Below, in pieces: positions 39,452 to 51,058 of a DNA stretch of 64,000 nt (positions within the stretch are counted from its first letter, which is position 1; each line of letters starts with the position of its first letter). The DNA comes from Tipula vernalis (lineage: Eukaryota > Arthropoda > Insecta > Diptera > Tipulidae): NCBI GenBank assembly GCA_958295665.1, contig OY282560.1, positions 29,563,992 to 29,627,991 on the forward strand, in the 5' to 3' direction. The translations under genes were made by a program, and so were the position numbers. Under the pieces are notes generated by a model. That model saw only the letters and a program-made list of their open reading frames with translations. It was not told the origin of the DNA and did not search any database.

Positions 39452-42400
39452 TTATTTATGAGCCCGATTATTGAATCGATTTGCTCCATTACTTGTCTTT
39501 TTATTCTTTATTTTAACACTTTTCATTCTTTGGTTCATCGAAACGTTCATCCTTGTGATGACAGTGTAAGGTCCTTCCCATGCTGGTGGTAGCTTCGGTG
39601 ATAATCCCTTTTTCCGTTGCGGGTTGTGAAGCCATACTAATTTCCCTTCCTGGAAGCCCTGATTATTTGCTCGTATGTCATATCGAGCCTTCATCCGGTC
39701 ACTTGACATCCGTATTTTCTCCTGTACAAATTGATGAATCTCATTAAGTTCCTCTTTCATTCGGTCTACGTAATCCTGTCCACATAAAGCCGATGATGGT
39801 ACAGTCCCAAACTTTAGATCTCCAGGTAACCATAGATTATCTCCAAATAACGTTTTAGCTGGTGTCATTCCGGTTATGTCATGTATTGCTGATCGATAGG
39901 CCATCAGAAACATCGGTATATGTCGATCCCATTGGTTTTTCTCAACAACCTTTGCTAGATATTCCTCCAATGTACCATTGAATCTTTCCACCATACCATC
40001 AGACTGTGGATGCAAATGCGTTGTTCTCGTTTTATTTATAACGAGCATCTGGTATATCTCTTGAAATACCACCGATTCAAAATTCCTGCCTTGATCGGTA
40101 TGAATCTCAATCGGCACTCCAAATCTGCTAATCCAATTGTTTACCACGGCATCAGCTATTGTTGTCGTCTCCTGATTGGGAATAGGGTACACCTCCGGCC
40201 ATTTGCTGAAATAATCCATTATTACTAGCACATATTTGTTGCCGCTCTCGGTGGTGGGAAATTGCCCCGCTACATCCATTGCAATTCTTTCGAATGGTGC
40301 TCCGACGTTATATTGTTTCATGATTCCACGACTTTTGCGTGCGGGTCCCTTCACCGCCGCACATTGGTCACATTTTTGGCACCATTCTATCACTGATGGC
40401 CTACATCCTGCCCAGTAGAATCGTTGACGTATCTTTGCTAGAGTTTTATTAATTCCAAGGTGGCCCCCACTTGCTCCTCCATGATACTCGTTCAGGATTT
40501 CTGCAATCCGGCACTTTGGTATCACCAGCAACAATTGCTTCACTTTGCCATCCGTGCTTTCCCACAATCGTTTTAAACAGCCATTCTCAAGACGGAGGCT
40601 ATCCCATTGAGCCCAATAAGCCTTGACAATGGGAGTTTTGTCCGCGATCTCGCTCCAAGTTGGCCGGTTTTCCTTTTCCTTCAATTCCATTATAACTGAT
40701 AAATCCGTATCATCCAATTGCTCTTTCCTGACCATTTCGTCGGTCCACTCCTCATCAGGCAGCACTTGCGTAAGCCGAACGTCGATGATGTCTTCCTTTG
40801 CTTCAAAATGGCCACAATGTTTACATTCTACTGGACACGGCCGTCTTGATAATGCGTCTGCATTTCTGTGTGCACTTCCCTTCCGATGTTCGATTTGAAA
40901 ATCGTAGCTTTGAAGACGTTCGATCCAGCGTGCTACTTGTCCCTCTGGATTCTTGAATTGTAACAGCCACCATAAAGCGCCGTGATCTGTCCGTAAATGG
41001 AATTTTTGGCCATAAAGATACTTATGGAAATGCTTGACACACTCCACTATAGCCAACAATTCTTTCCGTGTCACGCAGTTTTGGAGTAGTACGCAATAAC
41101 TCGTTCTTGGCCATTGGTTTCCTGTGATAACACACCTCCTATACCGTCATTACTTGCATCGGTGTCTAAAATAAATTTCACGTTGGGTATAGGGTACGCG
41201 AGGATTGGCGCGACACACAACCGTCTCCTTAGTTCCACGAATGCTTCTTCCTGGTCATTCTTCCATTCGAATGCCTTGTTCTTCCTGGTCAACTCGTGTA
41301 AACTCTTGGCGATGTTGGCGAATCCTGGCACGAAGCGTCTATAATAGGTGCACAATCCCAGAAAGCTTCATAATTCGTGTAAATTTTTAGGTCTTGGCCA
41401 GTTCTTTACTGCTGCTATCTTTTCTTCGTCGGTGTGAATTCCATTAATCGTTACGAGATGACCCAAATATTTGACTTCAGTTCTGAACAGCTTACACTTC
41501 TTTGGACTTAATTTCAATCCGGCGGCCTGTATCCGATCTAAAACTTCCGCCAAGTTCTTTAGATGCTCGTCAAAATCCTTCCCCATAACGATGATGTCGT
41601 CCAGATATATTAGGCAAGTCTTCCAATGTAATCCCTTTAAGACGCGCTCCATTAATCGTTCAAAAGTCGCAGGGGCATTACATAATCCGAACGGCATAAC
41701 ATTAAATTGCCAAAGTCCGTTACCCACACTGAAAGCCGTTTTCTCGCGATCTTCCTCGTGGACTTCCACCTGCCAATAGCCGCTTTGTAGATCTAATCTC
41801 GACAATATTCGAGCACCCGATAACGTGTCTAATGTATCGTCGATCCTTGGCAATGGGTAGCTATCTTTTTTAGTTACAGCATTGAGTTTTCGGTAATCAA
41901 CGCAGAATCTCATGCTACCGTCCTTCTTCTCGACCAATACTACCGGTGAGCTCCATGGGCTGTTAGATGGTTCGATTACTCCTGCTGCCTGCATATCTGT
42001 TACCATTCGATTGACTTCTTGTTGTTTTGCCAATGGTAGCCTCCTGGGTGGTTGACGAATCGGCATCTCCGTTCCCGTATCAATTCGATGCTTTACTATT
42101 GAGGTCCTTCCGTTATTATCCGATGTACTGCAGAATATGGACGTGTACTGTTTGAGTAGTTGATGTGCAGAATCTTTCTGTGCCTCAGTAAGATCTTCGG
42201 TCCATTTCTGCATGAGTTGTTCTACCATTTCTTTCTGCTCTTGCATGTCGGCTTTTTCAATCGGATTTTTCTGTTCACACTTTACTACAGTTGAAACCTC
42301 GTTACATTTGCCGATGACTGTCCCTTTCTTAATGATTTTCGTCTTATCCGAGAGATTTAGAGTCCTAATTGGTACTCTATAGTCGTTGTCTGGTTTAACT

Positions 42401-43236
42401 AGGGCTTTTCTGATTATAATTTCCTTGGCTCCGTTCTCCTCTTCGTTAGCTTCCACAACCCACAACCTGGGTGACCCAGAACCTCCCTCCAATTTTCCCC
42501 ATAGGATCGTCTCCGAATTCGGTGGCAGCTTCTCCCGATGATCAATAATAATTCGCCTGATAGTTGCTCCGGCACTGCTAGATTGAAGTGGCAACTCGAT
42601 GTTATCGTAACTTAAAACTCCTCGTCCAACATCCACCACGAAGCCATTTGCTCTCATGAAGTCCATCCCCATTATGACTTCATCCACAATATCTGCAATC
42701 AGCACTTCGTGTTGGAAAAGAGTTCTCCCGATTTTTATTTTCACGATCTTTTTGCCTTTTATTATTGAACTATCTCCAGTTGCTGTTTGTAACTTCAATC
42801 CATTAGCTGGTTGTACACCTCCATCGATCAGATCTTTCCGGACAATCGTGCGATTTGCTCCCGTATCCAGGGTGATGATGCAATCCGTGCCATCAATGTC
42901 GCCTTTGATTGTTAAGCTGTCACCGCCCCTTGCTACTTTCGAAACGCGGATGGAGGTTATGTGGCCATCGGTTGTGGGAATCAGCTTCTGCCCCTTTAAG
43001 CTGACTCTGTAGTTTAACGGCTTCACCGTCATTTGGCCTTCTTGCCTAGCCAACGCCTGCTCCCCGCTTGGTCGTCGCTGCATAGGAGATGGTGATCTTC
43101 CCCTTTTTCTTCTTAATTCCCAGCAGTCCCGTGAGATGTGACCGATTTTATCACATGCCCAACATTTGATTTTGCCGCTTCCGTCTCGGTATCTTGGTGT
43201 TGACCGTCCTGTGTTTATACTGGTGTCGATTTCCAC
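39452..43236 (-). pseudogene. Gypsy pol (protease-RT-RNase H-integrase), broken
   Basis: The frame 43236-41371 begins with the knuckle CWACDKIGHISRDC, then aspartic protease LDTGANRTIV, then RT with FCVDYRKLNAV, MPFGLCNAPATF and IYLDDIIV (about 41600-41615). A TGA at 41368-41370 interrupts HEL*SFLGLC, where the family usually has Arg. The frame then continues through RNase H (ILDTDASNDGIGGVLSQ) to 41071. There a short deletion after YYSKT loses the LSKAERNYC-like segment and shifts the frame. The last part (41074-39452) has RNase H TDHGALWWLL, the integrase zinc finger, and a catalytic core with MDVAGQFPTT, HTDQGRNFES and the Glu of SDGMVERFNGT. The C-terminus after GPYTVITRMN is also altered. 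No env is present. Cannot yield a functional product as it stands. Confidence 0.9.
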
Positions 43237-44278
43237 TCAGCGTATTTTCATTGACGGTTTGGTGATGGCTTGTTCAGTTTCATTTGTTAACGCACAAGCG
43301 ATGGTTTCCGCAAAGGTTGCTTTAGGTGACAACATCACCGACCTGCGTGTCTCTGGATCTCGAATGCCGTCAATGAATGCGTCAATTTTTAGCCTTTCCA
43401 TATAATCGGCCGATGTACTGGTATGTGCTAGATGTACTAATCGCTCGATTGCTGATGAAAATTCCTGTAGCGATTCTCCTCCCTTTTGATAGCGGCTTTT
43501 CAATTCCATACGATAGATTTCTCGCTTGTGGTCACTGCCGTACTTCCGATCCAGCGCCTTCCGTTTCAAATTGAAATTTGAAAATGCCGAAAGAAGATGT
43601 TCCGTCGAATGTTGGTGGCTTTAACTTGATTGATTGGACGGTCTGAACCATTTGCGTCGTTGTTCCACTTGCCTTGACATCAGTTAGATCTTTCTCGAGA
43701 CGTTGACATTTTTCCACAACTTGTTGAATCTCCGTTTGCAATTTCTCTTCAACATGTTGAACCTTCGTTTCTAATTTTTCGTCAACCTTTTGAATCTCCA
43801 TTTGCAGCTTCTCCACTTTGCCGTGTATGTTAGTAGATAATTCGAGAAGTTTCTCGTCCATTCTCTTTTGCCCATCTGCAATTTCCTGGATTGGTTGTTC
43901 AATTTTCATTTCTTGATTCGACTGCTCTCCTTGTTGCGCCATTTGATTTTTAATTTCTCCTAGCTGTCGTTCGTTTTGTTGTTTCATTAGACTCATCTGT
44001 CCCATCATCTGGTTCATAGCACCTATTAACTGCGACAAATCGAAACTTCCAGATAGTAGTTGTGTTGTTTCGACCGACGGTTGTTTATCTCCTGTCTTCT
44101 CTACAGTTGCCGCATCCGTTACTTCCACGCCAAAATCATGATGGTCAGCGTTCAACCCTTCTTTCTCCATGGCGTCACGTAGTCGCGCTTGTAAAGCTCC
44201 TTTGCTACCATCAGTAACCAAACCCCGTTTCTATAGTTCCCTCTTTAATTCTGGAACTTTTAATTCGTTGAGAATCAT
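43237..44278 (-). pseudogene. Gypsy gag with N-terminal SAP domain, broken
   Basis: Starts at ATG 44278 (MILNELKVPELKREL), followed by an in-frame TAG at 44231-44233, then KRGLVTDGSKGALQARLRDA. Together these form a SAP-like motif (LxxxLxxRGLxxxGxKxxLxxRL). SAP is a DNA/RNA-binding helix-extended-helix normally seen in chromatin proteins. A long Glu/Gln/Lys-rich coiled coil follows, with roughly 13-residue repeats (KVDEKLETKVQHVEEKL). The gag core starts PPTFDGTSSFGIFKFQFET, but about 60-70 residues are missing before RKYGSDHKREIYRM, and the deletion shifts the frame (43532-43569). The frame ends at TGA 43237-43239, directly followed in the same frame by the pol sequence. Gag and pol may once have been one frame; readthrough cannot be excluded. 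Confidence 0.8.
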
Positions 44279-44302
44279 TTTCTTTATCTTTTTATTCACA
44301 AT

Positions 44303-44318
44303 CCCACCGCTGTCACCA
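44303..44318 (-). other. Candidate primer-binding site of the gypsy element
   Basis: TGGTGACAGCGGTGGG on the minus strand, three bases inside the LTR. It begins with the TGG expected from a tRNA CCA end. The primer tRNA is not identified. Confidence 0.5.
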
Positions 44319-44321
44319 ATT

Positions 44322-44745
44322 TGTTACGTTTTTGCCTTGTCAAATAAGGTTCGTATCACTGGATTGTGAATAATACAAAATCAATTTAATTTATCTCCAA
44401 CGAATTTATTTATTTCACAAAATTTATTATAATACAGTTTATCAATAAAAATTCACAAAATCACTTTAAACAATTTTTATACAATTTTACTATTCACTTA
44501 TAATTTTTATTTCGCACTACAACACTTTTTATATCACTTTTTAATTACTTTTTAATCTTCACACTGTCGCTTTCCAAATATTACTAAATCCAATTCGACT
44601 TCATTCGCCCTTCCACATACACAAACCAAACTTCCAGAAAGCTCATGACATTTCTATACTTTTCTATGTCATGACCTCCTCAATCGCTACGACTTCAGCT
44701 TGGTATACGCTGCAGTAATCAGGGAGACGAATATAAATATTTACA
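44322..44745 (-). repeat. 5' LTR of the gypsy element
   Basis: 424 bp, reading TGTAAATATT to CGTAACA on the minus strand. Boundaries are set by the TG...CA ends, by the primer-binding site 3 nt downstream, and by the abrupt change to LINE coding sequence at 44746. No second copy exists in the window, so the limits are inferred. Confidence 0.7.
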
Positions 44746-47565
44746 TTTAATTGTCACAGAATACTCCAGCTCCTACTTTGCCGTCTAGTTTGGAGCCATC
44801 TGTGAAGAATTGCAACGCTTCGGTTTCCGATAACGGTCTATCCCTCCAGGATTCCCTTGAAGGGAAGGAGGTCCGAAATCGCTTCTCGAAGCGTAGAGTA
44901 GGTTTAATGTAGTCAAGATTCGCCAGCTCATTCTTCAACGATCTAACAATAGTAGAGTGTCCTATACTAAGACATCTCCACTGAGAGACGGCTGCAAGTC
45001 GTACAGCCGTATTTGCCGCCATCTGTTTGCCAAAAATGTCGACCGGAAGAAGGTGCAACATAACCTCTAAGGCACTTGTCGGTGTCGACCTCAGTGCCCC
45101 GCTAACAAGCATATAGGGCGTTCTTTGCACTCTCTCAATCTTACTTTTGTAAGTTACCTTGTCCAGAGCTAGCCACCAAACAACCACCCCGTACATGAGT
45201 ACAGGTCTCACTACAGCGGTGTAGAGCCAGTGTACCAGCTCCGGCTTCAGACCGCATCTATGACCAATGGCGTTCCTACAGGAGTACAAAGCAATAGTAG
45301 CTTTGTTTATTCTCTCCAACATGTTGGGCTTCCAACTAAGCTTACTGTCCAAGATAATGCCCAGATATCTAGCTCTATCAGTAAAAGCAAGTGTCGTGCG
45401 ATTTAAGGTAGGAGGGACAACTACCGGGATTTTGTATTTCTTAGTAAAGAGTACCAGCTCTGTCTTGGACGGGTTAATACCAAGTCCACATTTGCCAGCC
45501 CATTTCGTAACGATGGTAAGCGCATTCTGCATTACGTCTACAATCGTGCCCAGGAATTTCCCGGTAACAGCTGAAGCTACGTCATCTGCGTATGCGATAA
45601 CTTCAATACCCTCTCTCTCCAATTCAAGTAGTAACCCGTTTACCACTATGTTCCAGAGCAGAGGGGACAGAACTCCCCCCCCCCCTGCGGAGTTCCCCTA
45701 GTTACTCGCCTCTTGATGGTGGAGTCCCCCAACTTCGAGCTAACAATCCTGCTTCCCAGCATATAATTGATTAACCCTATCAGAGGAACGTCCACCTCCA
45801 AAAATGACAATCCCTCCTTGATTGCCTACGCTTTCACATTATTAAAGGCGCCTTCTATATCCAGGAAGGCCACCAAAGAGAATTCCTTCGAATTAATCGA
45901 TTCCTCAATCGTAGACACCAAGGCGTGCAGAGCAGTGTCCACAGATCTACCCTTTGTGTACGCATGCTGAGACGATGCCCACTTCCTGGCACCTATTTTA
46001 TCTCTGATGTATACATCCAGCAGCCTTTCCAAGGTTTTCAAAAGAAAGGATGATAGAGTTATTGGTCTTAGGTCCTTAGGATAGACATGTGAGCTTTTCC
46101 CCGCTTTCGGTATGAACACCACATTGACCTCCGTCCAGTACCTAGGAATATAGCCCAGCTTCAAACACCCTTTAAATATAGCTTCCAGGTGGGGAAGAAT
46201 AATTACTGAGTTGTTTTGAAGTTCCGCTGGTATAATTTGATACGGACCAGCCGATTTAAATAGTTTAAAACCCCTCAGTGCCCATAGGATCCGTTTCCTG
46301 GTTACGATATCCTCTGTGCTTACTGACAGTGATTCCTGATGATTGCTACGCACCAACAGGTCTTCAAAGCTCCCTGGGAAGTGTGTCTCGAAAAGAAGCT
46401 CCAGAGATTCTCCACTAGAAGCTGTCCAAGATCCGTCCGGTTTTATCAAAAAACTGGGACTAGATGTACTTTTGGAAAGAATCTTCCTAAGGCGGGAGGT
46501 TTCGGATACCTCTTCCATATTATCACAGAAGATTCTCCAAGACCTCCTTTGTGCCTTTCTTAATTCTTTCTTATAAATTCCGAGTTTCTCCTTATAGGAG
46601 TCCCAATCCTGAGCCTCCCTTGTATTTTTGGCTCTATTAAAGGCTGTCCTACAAGCCTTACGATAGGTTCCCAGTTCCCTGGACCACCATACCGGTTTTT
46701 GCCTACCCCTAGGCTTAGCCAGTGGGCAGGCAGCGCGAAAGGATCGGTTGCATGCGCTAGTAAAGCTAGCCACCATGTCCTCCAGCTCCCCAACGGTCGT
46801 CGGGGGCTCCATAGCCCTCGTCGGTAACATTTCCGCCAATAATTCCCCATATTTGCTCCAGTTGGTCCTTCTAGGGTTCCTGAAGGCTTCCCGGGTAGCA
46901 GGGTGAATATCGAGGCTATAGGTTAAATATCGATGATCAGAAAAGGAGTGTTCCTTATCCACCCTCCAATTTTTAACCATATGAAGAATATTATTTGAGG
47001 CAAGGGTCACGTCTAGAACCTCCTGCCTGTTACTAGTAATAAATGTGGGTTCCCGCCCAAAATTACACACTGAAAGGTTAATACTCATCAAATAATCAAA
47101 AAGCGACTCACCCCTTTCATTAAAGTCCGTGCTTCCCCAGATAGTGTGATGCGCATTAGCATCAACTCCCAGTACCACACCTACCTTTGATTGTTCCGCT
47201 TTATGGATCAGCTCTTCCAGGTTATCCGGAGGAACCTCCTCCCGGTCCATGTAGGCTGAAACTAGCCAGAATCTACAAGTGCATACTTCCAGGCTAACTG
47301 CAGTAGTGTCACCATTGCTGTATTGAGAGAGAAGGAAAAAATTAATATTATTTTTCCCAAGAATTCAAGATCTGATCTTCCCAGACTTACTAGAGGATAT
47401 AATTTTATACCCCTTGGTTCTGAGGCCACAGATCCTGTTGTTGTTAATCCAAGGTTCTTGGATTAGTATCACATCCTCACCCGAACTAGTCAGCCTGAGG
47501 AGTAGAGCTGCCGAAGCAGCCTTAGAATGGTGAAGGTTAATTTGTGTTATCTTAATCATAACCAT
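44746..47565 (-). pseudogene. LINE ORF2: endonuclease, reverse transcriptase, truncated RNase H
   Basis: Start ATG 47565 (MVMIKITQINLHHSKAA). Endonuclease motifs are LIQEPWI, GVDANAHHTIWGS and SDHRYLTYSL. RT motifs are RPITLSSFLLKTLERLLD, AFLDIEGAFNN (motif A), RGTPQGG (motif B) and IAYADDVASAV (motif C). The RNase H start FTDGSKLDGKVGAGVFCD breaks off at 44746. Defects: TGA at 47365-47367, TAG at 45826-45828 just after motif A, and a frame change in an 11-G run (11 C on plus, near 45680) in motif B. The product would normally nick target DNA and prime reverse transcription from it. The G-run could also be an assembly error, but the stops and truncation show decay. Confidence 0.9.
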
Positions 47566-47662
47566 TTAACCTCTACCTATCTCTATGGTATATTCCTGCT
47601 ACCGCAGAAATATTATTTCCCGGTATTTTGGGATGCGCCGGATCCGCCCGTCTCGCCACCCC

Positions 47663-48350
47663 TCATACCCTCTGTAGAGGACTTGTCAGTGCCCCCCGTC
47701 TGGCCGGGCTGCCGACATCCTCCTCCATCGGTACACCAGCTCCTTCGCTTATGTGCCCCTCCTTAACCTTCAAGGGAGGCCTTGCCCGACCGAGGTCGCC
47801 GGCTTCACTCTCCCCCCTACCCTCAGCTTCTGCCCCCATGCTGCTGGTACCCCCTTCAGGCCTGGGCGGGTTGCCACCATCCTCCGGTTGGCCTCCCGTA
47901 CGCGCTTCCGCCCCATCCTTTTTATAAACGTTGAGAGTAATTGACCCGAAACCGAAGTCAATTACTCCGTTCGTTTTGTGAAGGAGGGCAAGGGACTCCT
48001 TATTTATTACAATAATTGATAATTTCGAGCCCCCCTTCGCCTCCTCCTGCTTGACGATCTTCCAATTTCCGGTCGGAAGAGTCGGGTTACTGGCCTGAAT
48101 GATTTCCAAAGCCTCGTCAGGGCTAGCCGGTTCGGATGGCAGCCAGACACGTGCCCTCGGCCTGCTGGGAATTTCCTCCCGGCTAACTGCCGCAAGCTTT
48201 GCGCCTGGCCACACCTCCCCTACTTTGGCTATAGCCTTTTTATATAGATCCACAGATCTAGAGTCCGAGCATGCAGTCATCTTCACACGTCCTTGATACC
48301 ATCCCGCATCTCTGCAGGATGGGGGTGGTCCCGGATTTTCACCCAGGACC
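47663..48350 (-). pseudogene. LINE ORF1, C-terminal part (DUF4780-like)
   Basis: From the LTR insertion site to the stop at 47663-47665. It contains a DUF4780-like RNA-binding region: SVDLYKKAIAKVGEVWPGAK, then RPRARVWLPSEPASPDEAL, then NPTLPTGNWKIV, then LLHKTNGVIDFGFGSITLNV. A Gly/Glu/Arg-rich tail follows. DUF4780 is known from ORF1 proteins of insect LOA-type LINEs. The N-terminal half lies at 58005-58580. With one copy of the 4-bp target duplication removed, the two parts total 1260 nt, exactly 420 codons, so the frame was continuous before insertion. Confidence 0.85.
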
Positions 48351-49761
48351 TGTAACAATCATTAAATTAATTGTTATTTTTGTGGCCAACTGACCATGCC
48401 CACCAATGGGTTATCCTCGGGTTTTTCTTTGTTAATTATATGCGCGTGTAATGATGGTGCACTCATTTACCCATGATATTGAGGGAATAATTTTGTTTGC
48501 TATTGGAAGGGTGGGGAAGGTAGTCATTGGAGGTGTGAGAGAGGAGAAGCATTGGAAATAAAATTTAAAATTGTTAACGCGGTGCGATCGGAAAAGTTTT
48601 TTTAAAAAGATCAGTCAAATTTTTGGTCTCGATGAGACAAGATAACTCATCCGTTGAGTTTTATCGATTTATTTAGTTTTTGTTGTTGAATTTTTTTTTG
48701 TGATACACGAGCATAGGCGTGCAGCTCGATTCGTGTTTGTTTCTCAAAACGTGTGAGTGCAATATAAGAAGAAAGGACCGTCCATGAAAAATAAAATAAA
48801 ACCATTAAAATGTATTGTTGTTAATGAAAATGAAATTGTATTTGATTTGGTGTTGAAATAAAAAAAAATAATAATAATTACGAATATTTGTGTTAGCTAA
48901 AAACTGTATTATTGTTATAAAAAAAAAAAATCAAATTAATTACATAAATAAACACAAAATAAAAAGCAACTAAAACTAGAATAAAATATTAAAAGAAAAT
49001 TGTGAAAATTTTACAAAGTTTGTAATAATAAAAGATTTAGACATTGTTATATAGACGTAGTGCATTTTATTTGTCTATCTGTTCCTGTTGTTTTTGCTGG
49101 TCGAGTGAATTATCAAAGGCCTTCACCCGTTATATTATCTGCGGCTCAAGTGAATTTAGTAGTAAATATGCTAAAATTAAAAGTTTACGGCTCAATTATT
49201 GCCATGCCAGTTTGAATCTGCATACAGTGAAACATTTGCAGTATTTGATCTAAACAAACGAGTGTATATGAGATTTAAACATATAAAATAACTGTGCAGA
49301 GTTGGGCGTGGATATTGATTACGTTTCGAAGATCGGTTGCAGTCAGTGAAGTGGAAGTCAGCAGTTGGCAGCCGGGAGAAAACAAATCCGTTAGTAATAT
49401 ATTTAATTTTATTTTTTTCATTTTTTATATTTAGTATTTTCCTTTTGAGTTCATTGATTTTCATGTTCAATTTTTATATCCCCATAGTGTTTCTTTTTAG
49501 TTTGTTTATATAACGTAGTTTTCAAATCAAATTCATATTAATTTTGTGATTCCTTTAAATTATCTTACATTTTCTTATTCTGCTAAATTTTTTTTCATGG
49601 TCAAAATTTTTTTTCTTCTGCTCCCACTGTTCGTGGTTTTTCGCCGTTTTTCTTACAGTGCGTTAGATTTAACGTTATCAATTAAAGTGCATGCTTATAT
49701 ATTTTTTTTTTCTATTATAGTTATATTATTTTTTTTTTAGCTAATAAATTTTATTTCAGCT

Positions 49762-49792
<31 letters not shown>

Positions 49793-50140
49793 ATTTTCTT
49801 TCTGCTATTCACAATTATGTACATTAGGGTCGGGATATTTCTTGTTAATTTTCGTTTAGATTGCAATTAATCATGGATAGATGAGTGAACTCCAAGGAGG
49901 ATAGTTCGTGAGAATGTAGGTAGGTCGAAGGCAAATGTGATATTTTAGTTTCAGTTTTTTTTTATTTTATTTCCGTATCGAGTGGTTCAGAGCAATACAC
50001 CCACGACTAACGACCTCTCTAGACTGAGCTCAGGCTAAGACCATTTTTTTGTTGTGTTGTTCCGAACCATTCAAAACACGCAAGTGTTTTATGTTTGCGG
50101 TTGCGGCGAAAAATTTTTTTTTTCCTTGCTAACCGTAACA
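48351..50140 (+). repeat. 5' LTR (1790 bp)
   Basis: Starts TGTAACAATC and ends CCGTAACA. It contains a (TC)n tract at 49762-49788, a potential GAGA-factor site, and many T runs. The short frames inside it recur identically in the 3' LTR and are not genes. Confidence 0.97.
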
Positions 50141-50143
50141 TAA

Positions 50144-50161
50144 TGGCGCCCAAACTACTAA
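50144..50161 (+). other. Primer-binding site, tRNA-Lys type
   Basis: TGGCGCCC begins three bases after the 5' LTR, followed by AAAC. TGGCGCCC is the start of the classical lysine tRNA primer site; the match weakens beyond about 12 bases. Confidence 0.65.
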
Positions 50162-51058
50162 AGGGACCTTGATTTAATGCGTTTTATAATTAATTTAGAT
50201 AACTGATTTTGCGGATAATATCTACACCAATTTTCTCCCATGTGGGATTTGATGGTTGGCGGAGAATGACCGTTTGGAATTTAGTTTGTTTTTTTTTGTA
50301 TTGCGCTATTAACAGAATTTATTTTAAGGTTAAAGTTCCTTCTTCCAATTTTGATTTTTTTTTATTATCTTGATTTCAAATATTTTTATAAATTTTTTTT
50401 GCCGTTTGATTTTTTTTATTGTCTCTAATATTTAATGGATAATCGTGTCCTGTTTCCAGTTGCAATCATCTTTCTTTTTGCCTTATCGCACATCTGCTTT
50501 TTATAGTATTTGAGTTGCCAAGTCGAAAAGAAATTGACTATTGTTCACTGTTAATTGTTAGATCCGAGTCTATTTTATTAGGGGTAATGTTTATTTTTTT
50601 TTTCACCTTGCACATGGCTTGAGAAAGGAAAACGAAGTGTTTCTTTGACTTTTTTTTAGTCTAATGTGTTTGGTTCTTAGAATATTTAATTTTTGTTTTT
50701 ACATTGCATTAATTCATTTCCATTTAAATTCTGGAGATTTGCATTTGACTACGACCTCAGGTGCCTATGGATTATCCTCCCATTCATCAAATAAATATTA
50801 TCTATATACAAAATTTAATTTGACTGTGTGTATTATCGCTATTACTTTAATTATTGTTATATTTACTTATAGTAAATATTTGTTATTTGTTTATTTCGAT
50901 TTTTTTTATTTATATAATTATTGTAAATCTATTGAATTTCCATAAGGAAAACCTTTCATTTTTGAATTTTTCGCTAATACATATTAGTAATAAAAACAAT
51001 CAATTTATTCATCCATCGGTTTCACTTAGAATTTATTGCTTGATCAAATTTCGGAAGA
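50162..51058 (+). other. Untranslated leader of the LTR retrotransposon
   Basis: About 0.9 kb of T-rich sequence between primer-binding site and gag. It has short frames without recognisable domains, and packaging signals cannot be identified by eye. Confidence 0.6.

Larger units (their letters stand above)
39431..44745 (-). mobile_element. Decayed Ty3/gypsy LTR retrotransposon lacking its 3' LTR
   Basis: The minus-strand order is 5' LTR (44322-44745), primer-binding site, SAP-domain gag, CCHC, protease, RT, RNase H, integrase. The expected 3' LTR is missing: after the integrase frame ends (39452) comes an A-rich minus-strand stretch and then the 85-bp repeat. The element has stops at 44231-44233, 43237-43239 and 41368-41370. 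It also has internal deletions in gag, RNase H and the integrase C-terminus. It adjoins the LOA-type LINE exactly at the RNase H codons of that LINE (44746), so it inserted into the LINE. A later deletion removed its own 3' LTR and the LINE's 3' tail. Confidence 0.85.

Noticed and set aside
47527..48296. Several plus-strand frames across the LINE ORF1
   Set aside because: Antisense shadows of the GC-rich minus-strand ORF1.
49044..49740. Short frames of 64-92 codons inside the LTRs (also 56910-57606)
   Set aside because: Low-complexity, T-rich, identical in both LTRs; by-products of non-coding LTR sequence.
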